The position numbers and the translations under genes are program-made. The notes below the pieces were generated by a model that made no database searches, was not told the origin of the DNA, and saw only the letters and a list, made by a program, of their open reading frames with translations. A DNA stretch of 20,610 nt from a virus: positions 1-20,610 of IMG/VR virus record IMGVR_UViG_3300042731_008249, one strand, 5' to 3'. Shown here piece after piece: positions 12,816-19,245 of this stretch. Each line of letters starts with the position of its first letter. The first letter of the stretch is position 1.

Positions 12816-14729
12816 ATGAAAACTTTTTCTTCAATTTTCAAATTTGAAGCGAAAAGGTTAATTTTAAAGCGAAATTTTATAATATTGCTTCTTATATGGA
12901 TAATTCTTTTTGCATTCATACTTGATGGATATATGGCATACAGGGATTCGCAAAAGAACAAAAAAGAATATCAAAATTTCGAAGATGAAAAGGTTAAAAA
13001 TTATGTCACTATTACACAGTATGGCGGTTATGGTATTGGATTATCAGTAATTCCTAATATAACAGTTATACTCTTTTCAAATTCAGGAAAATTTGTTGAC
13101 ATGAATTCAAATATTAACTCAGGCGAAACGTTAGATATATATATGCCTTTCAAGGATAGTATTATTTTCAAAAGTAGATCAAAAAACTATTTGGAATTTG
13201 CAGGCATATTATTTCTTTTAAGTTCTTTTTTAAGTATTATCTACGGCTTCGATATAACCAAAAGAAAAGAATATTTGAAATGCCTTTCCAGTTTATTAGG
13301 TCTTAGACGTACGTTATGTTTTACCATTGCTTCACGTATTCTTATTTCTATCATAATATCTGGCTGTCTTTTATTTTCTATACCGATAGTTTTATTGGCA
13401 TTTGGATTAAATCTTTATAATTGGGTTTTATATATTCTCTTTTTTTTAATTAGTTTGAATATTATTTTTTTCTTTTTGTTAGGAGCTTATATTGGTTCAA
13501 AAAAGAAAAATAAAGTTGCTTTGCTAGGTATTATCTATTTCCTTGCTGTTTTTATACTTCCCTGGGGATTGAATAAATTATCTCAAATAAACGCTGATGT
13601 AATGAAGTCGAATAATAGTATAAGACTTGAAAATTTAAAAATAATGATGGAATGGGAAAGGAATGCAAGGGATCAGGTAGGAACATTTAAAAGTGGAAAT
13701 AGAGTACCAAAAGAGATTAGAGAGCTTATTGCAAATGTCCTAAAAAAAGAATACAGAAAGTTTAATAATCTCGAAAACAGAAGGAAATATGAAATAACGA
13801 CAAAGATAAGATTTAATCACCTCTTATTATCTCTATTCCCACCTTCATTCTTTTTATCATCATTTGATGAATTATCGAGTAGAGGTTTAATGAGCTACAT
13901 TGATTTTTATTCCTTTAATCAGAAAACAAAATATGAGTTTATTGCTTTTTATGTTAATGAGAAATTTGTTAAAGAGACAAAACCGGGGGAAATTAAGCCT
14001 TTTAAAACTGGAGATAAATACATTCTTAACTTAAAAAGCAATATCCCATTTCACTTTATATTAGGAATAATCCTAACGGTTTTCTATGCAACTGTTGTTA
14101 CATATAGAACATATATCAATATTAATGCATCTATTTTCCCAAAAGTAGATAAGAAAGATTTTAATAATTTAAAGAAAAATTTTCTTATTGGGGAACATAA
14201 CCACATAACATACTATAACAAGATTGTGTTGGATTTCTTTTTAAATATCTTCTTCGGTAAATTGGAAAATAGATTGATCACTATTGATGGTAAGATTATT
14301 AGAAATAGAAAACCATTCTTATATATTCCGGAATATACTTTTTTCCCCAAAGACATAAGGTTATTCGATCTTATTACTTTTTTTCAAAAGATTATTGGTT
14401 CAAGCCAAAATATCGATTCCAATATGATAGAAAAGCTTAAAAATGCCTATATTAGTGACAAGACAAATTTGGCTTTTATATTAATCCTAATCGAAATAGC
14501 AAGAGAAAAGATTGATCTTATTATAACCAACAATATTACATCACCAAATGATCTTAAAAATAATGATGAATTGATTAAATTAGGAAACTTAATCAACACT
14601 GTCAAGAATGATAAAGTCTTTATAAATTTCACCTCAACGGATTTTGTTTTCCCTCCGCCAGATTTTCAAGCTATAATATTAAATGAATCCGGAACTTATA
14701 AGATTATTACGACTCCACCTATCAACTAA
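12816..14729 (+). CDS. ABC-2-like permease with degenerate ABC ATPase-like C-terminus
   Basis: 637 residues. Six likely membrane spans (about 20-38, 127-145, 170-197, 203-226, 234-252, 411-430) with large loops at 40-126 and 255-410 suit an ABC-2/DUF3526-type exporter subunit. Residues 445-637 line up with an ABC ATPase, but key residues are gone. FLIGEHNHITYY stands at the Walker A place with Thr465 for the Lys. ITIDGK (488-493) matches a typical strand. FLYIPE has Glu506 for the Q-loop Gln. No LSGGQ is seen. IDLIITNNITSP (566-577) matches PDLLILDEPTSG with Asn572/Asn573 for Asp/Glu. Thr608 replaces the switch His. It is probably unable to hydrolyse ATP. The permease assignment is fairly firm; the fused dead domain is inference. 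Confidence 0.7.
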   Translation: MKTFSSIFKFEAKRLILKRNFIILLLIWIILFAFILDGYMAYRDSQKNKKEYQNFEDEKVKNYVTITQYGGYGIGLSVIPNITVILFSNSGKFVDMNSNINSGETLDIYMPFKDSIIFKSRSKNYLEFAGILFLLSSFLSIIYGFDITKRKEYLKCLSSLLGLRRTLCFTIASRILISIIISGCLLFSIPIVLLAFGLNLYNWVLYILFFLISLNIIFFFLLGAYIGSKKKNKVALLGIIYFLAVFILPWGLNKLSQINADVMKSNNSIRLENLKIMMEWERNARDQVGTFKSGNRVPKEIRELIANVLKKEYRKFNNLENRRKYEITTKIRFNHLLLSLFPPSFFLSSFDELSSRGLMSYIDFYSFNQKTKYEFIAFYVNEKFVKETKPGEIKPFKTGDKYILNLKSNIPFHFILGIILTVFYATVVTYRTYININASIFPKVDKKDFNNLKKNFLIGEHNHITYYNKIVLDFFLNIFFGKLENRLITIDGKIIRNRKPFLYIPEYTFFPKDIRLFDLITFFQKIIGSSQNIDSNMIEKLKNAYISDKTNLAFILILIEIAREKIDLIITNNITSPNDLKNNDELIKLGNLINTVKNDKVFINFTSTDFVFPPPDFQAIILNESGTYKIITTPPIN

Positions 14730-15019
14730 CTAATACCAGCACCTGTATTTTGGAGATAATAAATATACCGTGAAAATGTCTGCAAAAATGTGGCTCTCAA
14801 TACAGGGTTATACTTTACTAATCCAAATAATTTGTCAACTTCGTCTTCCGTTTGATTCTGCTCTAATTGAGATAATTCAGCGCTAAAATACTTTTTGACA
14901 GAATCAATCTCATTTTCAAATATATGCTTTACCTCTGGTATTTGAATAACAAAAGCAATTTCATTTATCAAATCACTACTTTGATTAAAATATTTTGGCA
15001 TATAAATAATGTCGCCCAT
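14726..15019 (-). CDS. small gene downstream of repressor (97 aa)
   Basis: From ATG 15019, with GGAGG nine bases upstream. A GTG at 15028 touches that site and is a poor start. Mostly helical, acidic and with Tyr/Phe-rich C-terminus; no Cys, no membrane span, no known motif. It follows the repressor gene directly, so it is co-transcribed, as repressor-linked accessory genes often are. Its stop overlaps the stop of the convergent permease gene, leaving no room for a terminator between them. Confidence 0.6.
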   Translation of the reverse strand: MGDIIYMPKYFNQSSDLINEIAFVIQIPEVKHIFENEIDSVKKYFSAELSQLEQNQTEDEVDKLFGLVKYNPVLRATFLQTFSRYIYYLQNTGAGIS

Positions 15020-15024
15020 AATTA

Positions 15025-15462
15025 TCACCCTCCTGTCAATAATTTGGTATATTGTTCTTCTTTAAAATATTCAGGAAATTTCTTTGTCGCATATATAACA
15101 GCATTTGCCATTTCATTGCGCATTATTGGATCGTTTACAGCCTCTAAAATTAAAAGCAAATTCTTGTCTATATTCTCAAATAACAGATTTATCAATTCTT
15201 TTTTCGTTTGGGTTGTTGTTTCTTTGTCATCTTTGTTATTAAACATATTCCCAACACCATCAATTAGCCAGTTTAGGTTTATTGCATATGCATTACGCAA
15301 ATATGCCAAAAATTCAAGATTTGGGAATAACTCTCCCCTTTCTATTCTTGCTATAGTTGAGTGTGATATATTTGTCTCATTAGCAAGCTCTTGAAGGGTT
15401 TTTTTGCCTTGTTTTCTAAACTCCCTCAGTCTATTTCCAATGATTTTCTTTTGAGAGTTCAT
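15025..15462 (-). CDS. XRE-family phage repressor (CI-like)
   Basis: 145 residues. Residues 8-65 are a clear XRE helix-turn-helix: RLREFRKQGKKTLQELANET followed by 'ISHSTIARIERGELFPNLEFL'. The linker NLNWLIDGVGNMF (62-74) matches the one in the left repressor. The rest is helical, with no LexA-type peptidase motif, so induction is probably not by RecA-stimulated self-cleavage. GAGG lies seven bases before ATG 15462. Divergent from the early genes beginning at 15549, it occupies the usual place of an immunity repressor. A second, stronger leftward promoter at 16216-16244 could also feed it. Confidence 0.8.
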   Translation of the reverse strand: MNSQKKIIGNRLREFRKQGKKTLQELANETNISHSTIARIERGELFPNLEFLAYLRNAYAINLNWLIDGVGNMFNNKDDKETTTQTKKELINLLFENIDKNLLLILEAVNDPIMRNEMANAVIYATKKFPEYFKEEQYTKLLTGG

Positions 15463-15513
15463 TTCGCGGCCTCAAAAAAAAGAGCAGAATCGCCAAAAAA
15501 GTTAAAATTGTTG

Positions 15514-15542
15514 TTGAAAGTAAAGCAAATATGCGTTATAAT
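15514..15542 (+). promoter_or_regulatory. early rightward promoter (pR-like)
   Basis: TTGAAA (15514-15519), a 17-base spacer, TATAAT (15537-15542). The expected start is about 15549, which is also the ATG of the first early gene. The 16-mer ATGCGTTATAATATTG (15531-15546) recurs in inverted form at 16212-16227 inside the leftward promoter. Confidence 0.8.
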
Positions 15543-15548
15543 ATTGGC

Positions 15549-15827
15549 ATGAAAGTACAAAACCTTGACAGAACGACAGAAAAAAAAGGCAAGGCCAGGA
15601 AGGTAAAGCGCGATCGGGCCTTGCAAAAGCGTATCAACATCAGAAATGCCCGGCTCAAGGCAAACGGTTTGAGCCAAACATTCATAATGAATAAATTCCA
15701 CTGCTCTCTTTCTCTTGTCTGCAAGAGCATAGCGGAAGAAAGGAACAGCAAAAAGGCCGCCAATATCCGGGAGTTCATCGACGGACTCAGACTCCCGGAC
15801 GATTTCTACATCAGTTGCATCAAGTGA
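15549..15827 (+). CDS. small HTH DNA-binding protein, Cro/Ner-like position
   Basis: 92 residues from ATG 15549. An upstream ATG at 15531 lies before the predicted transcription start, so it cannot be used by this promoter. Residues 1-35 are very basic. Residues 38-78 form an HTH: 'GLSQTFIMNKFHCSLSLVCKSIAEERNSKKA' resembles a phage-type 'lSqaxvAxxLxxsxsxVxxVlxGxR' pattern. It is the first early gene facing the repressor, the place of cro in lambda or ner in Mu. A leaderless message is implied, because the start codon falls on the predicted first transcribed base. Confidence 0.65.
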   Translation: MKVQNLDRTTEKKGKARKVKRDRALQKRINIRNARLKANGLSQTFIMNKFHCSLSLVCKSIAEERNSKKAANIREFIDGLRLPDDFYISCIK

Positions 15828-15836
15828 GGTGACAGG

Positions 15837-16160
15837 ATGAGAGATTTTGTCTATCAAAGCAGAATCGATTATCAAGGCTGTTTTATTCACATCTTTAAAG
15901 ATCATAGTGGTAAAATTTGGCTTGATACCGGTGATTTGGCAGCTCCGGCTGGTTTCTTCCAGGAAAGTTTTTTGCTGGATTCCTTTAAAAACCACGAGAT
16001 TGAAACTATAACCGTCACATTCCCGAGTGGGCAAACTCCATTCTATTTGATATCTTTTCAAGAATTCAAAACTTTTTGCTGTGTTGTAGGCAGCAGCGAA
16101 ACCCTGCAATTTTCCCGCTGGCTTGATGCCAATATCAAAGGATACCCTAATGCTGCTTGA
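15837..16160 (+). CDS. BRO-N-like small protein (putative)
   Basis: 107 residues; GAGGTGACAGG precedes the ATG and the gene is nine bases after the HTH gene. Residues 22-45 (SGKIWLDTGDLAAPAGF) resemble the opening of a BRO-N domain (x-WF-x-DlaxxLGy). The C-terminal SRWLDANI (93-100) resembles the F-x-x-W-v-x-x-x end helix. The match is partial, so an unrelated early regulator remains possible. The whole gene lies on the antisense strand of the leftward promoter at 16216-16244. Confidence 0.55.
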   Translation: MRDFVYQSRIDYQGCFIHIFKDHSGKIWLDTGDLAAPAGFFQESFLLDSFKNHEIETITVTFPSGQTPFYLISFQEFKTFCCVVGSSETLQFSRWLDANIKGYPNAA

Positions 16161-16215
16161 TCGCAAAGCCAACAAAGAATCGTTGTATGGATTAGCCATT
16201 TTCCTATCCTTCAAT

Positions 16216-16244
16216 ATTATAACGCATTTCGCACTACTTTTCAA
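16216..16244 (-). promoter_or_regulatory. leftward promoter, pRE-like
   Basis: On the minus strand: TTGAAA (complement of 16239-16244), a 17-base spacer, TATAAT (complement of 16216-16221). It shares an exact 16-mer with the rightward promoter at 15531-15546. The transcript would run antisense through 16160-15549 and into the repressor gene. Confidence 0.7.
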
Positions 16245-16270
16245 TGACAAAAATACGCCTATTTTTGTCA
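16245..16270. promoter_or_regulatory. 26-bp palindromic operator, copy 2
   Basis: TGACAAAAATA - CGCC - TATTTTTGTCA, a perfect palindrome that touches the -35 box of the leftward promoter. It matches the site at 11957-11982, including the adjoining TTGAAAA. It is also just upstream of the rightward gene at 16294, so one bound regulator could act on both directions. Confidence 0.75.
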
Positions 16271-16293
16271 GTCCAAAAACAAAGGAGTAAATC

Positions 16294-16641
16294 ATGGATA
16301 TAAATAAGGTTTTCAGCGAAACACATCAAACAACTGCGGTTGATTTCAATGTCAATAAGGATTTCTTCATGTATTTCCGCCTCGACCAGATCGCCGCCGC
16401 AACCGGCATCGCCCTGGCAGACCTTTATTCCCTTATCGATACCCACAAAATCGACACAGACCTTGACCAGGAAGATAGAATGATCATTCATGAGCGGGAA
16501 TACAACCGCCTGGTTGGCCTGGTTGACGATGACAGATTGAAAGCATTCAACCGGTTCATCCGGGATGTCGATCAAAAATGCACTTCAACACACCTTACCG
16601 CTATTCAACAGTATTTCCAGACGTTAGAGAGTTCAAAATGA
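16294..16641 (+). CDS. early phage protein of unknown function (115 aa)
   Basis: 115 residues with AAAGGAG eight bases before ATG. Residues 30-50 ('RLDQIAAATGIALADLYSLID') look like a helix-turn-helix or a similar helical pair, and the C-terminal half is helical with many charged residues. No membrane segment, no Cys pair. It starts the tightly coupled early operon after the operator at 16245-16270; no separate promoter box was found, so it may also be read from 15514. A regulatory role is plausible but unproven. Confidence 0.65.
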   Translation: MDINKVFSETHQTTAVDFNVNKDFFMYFRLDQIAAATGIALADLYSLIDTHKIDTDLDQEDRMIIHEREYNRLVGLVDDDRLKAFNRFIRDVDQKCTSTHLTAIQQYFQTLESSK

Positions 16642-17009
16642 GCAGCATCACAACAGACCTAAAGCTATCGTTTGCTGAAGCGGTGAAAAATTCCCCGTTA
16701 AGTGTAGCGCAAATATGCGCGAAAATATATGATATGACCGGGGTAGTAATCAGCCCAAATATGATATACAACTATAACTCAACAGAACATCCACACCTCC
16801 CCCGGATAGACATTCTACCGGCAGTCTGCATAATTACTGACAACTATGAGCCTCTAAGGATTGTCCTAAAGGATATCGATATCTCTAAATTGATCGATAT
16901 TCAAAACGAAGCATTGGTGGAAAAACTTCTCACCGCAATCAAAATTACATTGGCAGACTTCAAAGAAAACGGCCATAACGGCCATAACGGAAAAGAGGTG
17001 ATCCAATGA
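16638..17009 (+). CDS. CII/CP76-like phage regulator (putative)
   Basis: 123 residues from ATG 16638, which overlaps the previous stop by ATGA. An earlier ATG at 16578 is less likely. Residues 9-66 (SFAEAVKNSPLSVAQICAKI...ISPNMIYNYNSTEHPHLP) followed by 'IDILPAVCIITDNYEPLRIVLK' resemble the CP76/CII-type regulators, where a short HTH ('...LGMSPxTLxNKLNP...H.LtlxEaxxIxxxTgDxxxLxxL') binds DNA. In lambda CII activates the leftward pRE promoter; the pRE-like promoter here fits such a partner. The last residues include NGHNGHNGK, from a 9-bp duplication at 16968-16990. Confidence 0.55.
   Translation: MSSITTDLKLSFAEAVKNSPLSVAQICAKIYDMTGVVISPNMIYNYNSTEHPHLPRIDILPAVCIITDNYEPLRIVLKDIDISKLIDIQNEALVEKLLTAIKITLADFKENGHNGHNGKEVIQ
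16968..16990. repeat. short tandem 9-bp repeat at gene end
   Basis: ACGGCCATA repeated twice and partly a third time (ACGGCCATAACGGCCATAAC, then GG) encodes the NGHNGHNGK tail of the CII-like gene. Confidence 0.7.
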
Positions 17010-17254
17010 AAATAATAATTAAATGCCGATCGGCAGAAATTGACCCATATTTTGGAGAACCGGACGAATCCCGACAAATGAAAATCACTCTCCACGATGT
17101 ATACACTAGCGAAATCGTTAAGGCTGTTGAGGATTATTTTGATATCCTTAGATGGATTCCTGATGATGTAATCAGGGATTATATAGGAAAAAAGGTGATC
17201 CCCTCCGTGACCTCTGTGTCCTCTGTGGCAAAAAACCAGGAGAATACCCCATGA
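17006..17254 (+). CDS. early phage protein of unknown function (82 aa)
   Basis: 82 residues, overlapping the previous stop by ATGA, with AGAGGTGATCC upstream (one of the best ribosome-binding sites here). Mixed alpha/beta, no recognised motif. The C-terminal 17 residues (from IPSVTSVSSVAKNQENTP) are encoded by a type-C dispersed repeat, so its present stop region was probably supplied by the repeat. Confidence 0.6.
   Translation: MKIIIKCRSAEIDPYFGEPDESRQMKITLHDVYTSEIVKAVEDYFDILRWIPDDVIRDYIGKKVIPSVTSVSSVAKNQENTP
17202..17235. repeat. dispersed repeat type C at the end of a gene
   Basis: CCTCTGTGTCCTCTGTGGCA, the same core as at 6184-6235 and 11390-11420. It encodes the Ser/Val-rich C-terminal tail of the 82-residue protein. 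Confidence 0.8.
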
Positions 17255-17454
17255 AAAACAAAAAGAAACCCCATACTCAAAGAATAATAAGCCCAAAACC
17301 ATATACAATTTATCCGCAGGACTATTACCGGTTCTTCCACCCGGATACAATCACAAAAATTTGGATTCAAACCGGCAGGCCCAAAAGGTCATACCTGCCA
17401 ATCAGACTGTATATAGACACGAAAATCCGGGAACAAAAAGGGATAGATAGATGA
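17251..17454 (+). CDS. small basic early protein (67 aa)
   Basis: 67 residues, strongly basic with many aromatic residues (PYTIYPQDYYRFF) and no recognised motif. ATGA overlap with the previous stop and AGGAGAA upstream. It may be a nucleic-acid-binding or regulatory peptide. Confidence 0.55.
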   Translation: MKNKKKPHTQRIISPKPYTIYPQDYYRFFHPDTITKIWIQTGRPKRSYLPIRLYIDTKIREQKGIDR

Positions 17455-17801
17455 GCCCACGAATTACACGAATTAACACAAATTTAAATCCATGCCCTTC
17501 TGATATCAATTTGATATCGCAAGCCTTTTTAAGGTGTGGTCAATTTGACGACACCTTAAGATATCCTTCCGTAATCATTTTGATGACAGTTCAATTTTCA
17601 GGGTGGAATCAATTTGATATCACCTTAAATTATACATCCGTCGTCAATTTGACGACGGTTCAATTTTCAGGGTGTTATCAATTTGATAACACCTTAATAT
17701 ATCCATCCGTAATCAAATTGATTACGGTTCACATTCCATCCGTAACCAATCTGGTTACGACCAAATATCACGAAATCCAAAAATCAGGAGTATCAATATG
17801 A
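17451..17801 (+). CDS. tandem-repeat ORF carrying the palindrome array (dubious)
   Basis: 116 residues, starting ATGA-coupled to the previous stop and ending ATGA-coupled to the BRO-N gene. The N-terminus (SPRITRINTN) comes from a type-A dispersed repeat. The rest is 23-residue units such as 'QFDNTLIYPSVIKLITV', produced by the palindrome array at 17502-17760. The repeat period of 69 bases keeps the frame. The 'SVxxLxT' parts are read in the same frame as the VTNLVT motif of the next gene. The product has no recognisable fold. Coding could be incidental to a DNA or RNA role. The ribosome-binding site is weak. Confidence 0.4.
   Translation: MSPRITRINTNLNPCPSDINLISQAFLRCGQFDDTLRYPSVIILMTVQFSGWNQFDITLNYTSVVNLTTVQFSGCYQFDNTLIYPSVIKLITVHIPSVTNLVTTKYHEIQKSGVSI
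17454..17482. repeat. dispersed repeat type A, copy 3
   Basis: AGCCCACGAATTACACGAAT then TAACACAAAT, same orientation as the copy at 10381-10413. It provides the first codons of the repeat ORF. Confidence 0.8.
17502..17760. repeat. array of eight regularly spaced, co-varying palindromes
   Basis: Centres: 17510, 17544, 17579, 17613, 17648, 17682, 17717, 17750. Intervals are 34, 35, 34, 35, 34, 35 and 33. Two flank types alternate: AAGGTG...CACCTT (2, 4, 6) and CCGT...ACGG (3, 5, 7, 8). The cores resemble TCAA-T-TTGA. Arm bases differ between units but stay mostly paired: GATATC/GATATC, GTCGTC/GACGAC, GTTATC/GATAAC, GTAATC/GATTAC and GTAACC/GGTTAC. Units 5 and 7 are perfect 21-base palindromes. 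Units 3, 4 and 8 have two or three mismatches. Confidence 0.92.
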
Positions 17802-18448
17802 ATCAATCAAAAACCAAAAAACTTGTCAAGTACTTCGGGAAAAAAGAGGTCACCATTATCGAAAAAGATAATCAATTGTGGATGACCGCCGAAGAAATCG
17901 GTAAAGCACTGGGTTATTCGGAACCCAGGATCGCGGTTCTAAAAATTTTCAAACGGCACAGAGATATTTTAGAAAGTTTTTCAGGGGTAACCAATTTGGT
18001 TACACCCGGTGGAAAGCAAGATGTAACCATATTTAATGAGTCTGGCTGCTACATAATTGCGATGAAATCTAATACCAGACTTGCAAAGGATTTTGTTGTA
18101 TGGGCTGCAAAAATCATCAGTGCCTACCGTCAAGGGTTACTGGTTAAAAAAGAGACAAAACCTAAACTTCCCTCTGCAACTTTCTTGCGTGAGATTCGCG
18201 AATCTACCGGCGAAACATTCGCCGGGATATATCTCCGTGATACGATCGGTATCCCTTTACCCCCTAATGTGATTGTTCAGAATTGCATTAGAACTATCGG
18301 CCTGGCCGATGGGTATGTGGCAAAAATGTTTGAGTATGATTCCGCCGCCCGCATGTACCTTGAAATAAATACCGGCAAGTTTGCCAAAAAAGACGCCCTG
18401 GCTGCCATGTTAGGCTTGACAGTCAATCAAATATGGGGGGAAAGATGA
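17798..18448 (+). CDS. BRO-N-domain antirepressor-like protein
   Basis: 216 residues, CAGGAG before the ATG. Residues 15-112 are a BRO-N domain: 'VTIIEKDNQLWMTAEEIGKALGY' then 'VTNLVTPGGKQDVTIFNESG' (64-83), 'IIAMKSNTRLAKDFVVWA' (86-103). BRO-N proteins are phage or virus DNA-binding proteins, often antirepressors. The C-terminus (125-216) is helical with a Lys/Arg-rich zone and does not match a familiar antirepressor C-terminal domain, although the end (LAAMLGLTVNQIWGER) is HTH-like. The VTNLVT codons form a palindrome of the same family as the upstream array. Confidence 0.8.
   Translation: MNQSKTKKLVKYFGKKEVTIIEKDNQLWMTAEEIGKALGYSEPRIAVLKIFKRHRDILESFSGVTNLVTPGGKQDVTIFNESGCYIIAMKSNTRLAKDFVVWAAKIISAYRQGLLVKKETKPKLPSATFLREIRESTGETFAGIYLRDTIGIPLPPNVIVQNCIRTIGLADGYVAKMFEYDSAARMYLEINTGKFAKKDALAAMLGLTVNQIWGER
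17987..18003. repeat. ninth palindrome of the array family, inside the BRO-N gene
   Basis: GTAACCAATTTGGTTAC, a perfect 17-base palindrome. Its flanks (TTTTCAGGG on the left, ACACC on the right) match array units 4 and 6 with a one-base difference in length. It codes for the VTNLVT part of the conserved BRO-N V-x-x-L-x-TPGG segment. Confidence 0.85.
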
Positions 18449-19245
18449 AACCATTTAAAGCTGACTTTTTCAATGACTTTGATATTCATTTCTATTTAGC
18501 GGACGGAAATATCTTCTTTCCTACCTTCCAACTCACAAAACCGTTGGGCTTTCTTACAGAAGGTCAACTGGGGCTTTCTATTTCAAAAAACAAAATTATT
18601 ACTGTTGATGCTCATATAGGCCAACCCACCTATATATCAAAAACCATGTGTCAGATGATTTCCTTATACCAGGTAGAACGCTTTGCCAACATTATAAAAG
18701 AATTCCCCATAGCAAAAGAATTCGTCTCCTGGGCCAAACAACGCGCACCGATAACCCCCGATACTCAAACCAAAAAAGTAAAAGTATGGGAAAAGCTTTG
18801 CCTTAAACCCGCTTTTTGCCGGATGTACAAAAATATCCCCGTTGCCTTTTTCCGTGATGAAAATACCGGGGTGTTGTATATCACCGACTATAATTTCGCT
18901 CTTATAATTAAGCAGTTTGAACTTGCACTCCATTTTAAAAATAGCGTATTACCAGAGAATTTTGACCGTAAAGAAGGTAAAACACCCCTTGCCGATTTCG
19001 TCGATGACACCCTGTTTTTTTCAGAATATTACGTCTTTATACTGCTTGATTACATCAGCCACATCAAGGTCGCATCTGAATTCACAGAATGGCTATTCCA
19101 CGAACTGGAATACTACCGGAAACTGTACACCTCTCTTGTCGATTTCCCACCAGTAAATGAACACCTTTGCGAATACTTTGAAAAAGGCTCCGGTATAGAC
19201 AAAGACAAAATCTACCATATGAGCAAAAAAAAGGAGGTCTCATGA
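18445..19245 (+). CDS. protein with two degenerate BRO-N-like repeats (putative)
   Basis: 266 residues from ATG 18445 (GGGGGAAAG upstream; ATGA overlap with the BRO-N stop). An ATG four codons earlier is possible but lies before the purine-rich site. Residues 10-98 end in 'PIAKEFVSWAKQ' and residues 130-226 in 'KVASEFTEWLFHELEYYR'. Both resemble the last helix of a BRO-N domain (Akefqx-Wv-x-x-v), and each is preceded by an expected x-F-F or x-V-Y-I-T-D stretch. The arrangement looks like two diverged BRO-N units in tandem. The match is by pattern only, and the conserved TPGG segment is absent. Confidence 0.5.
   Translation: MKPFKADFFNDFDIHFYLADGNIFFPTFQLTKPLGFLTEGQLGLSISKNKIITVDAHIGQPTYISKTMCQMISLYQVERFANIIKEFPIAKEFVSWAKQRAPITPDTQTKKVKVWEKLCLKPAFCRMYKNIPVAFFRDENTGVLYITDYNFALIIKQFELALHFKNSVLPENFDRKEGKTPLADFVDDTLFFSEYYVFILLDYISHIKVASEFTEWLFHELEYYRKLYTSLVDFPPVNEHLCEYFEKGSGIDKDKIYHMSKKKEVS

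Noticed and set aside
15459-16295. 278-codon open frame on the minus strand over the first two early genes
   Set aside because: The plus-strand frames have an HTH-like and a BRO-N-like pattern and proper ribosome-binding sites; the minus frame reads like a shadow rich in Ser/Phe. It is kept only as an open question linked to the leftward promoter.
17502-17760. CRISPR array
   Set aside because: The period is only 34-35 bases, the units are themselves palindromes with variable arms, there are no identical repeats with unique spacers, and no cas gene is near.
17502-18003. Diversity-generating retroelement template/variable pair
   Set aside because: No reverse transcriptase is seen in the window, and changes are paired within palindromes instead of adenine-directed.
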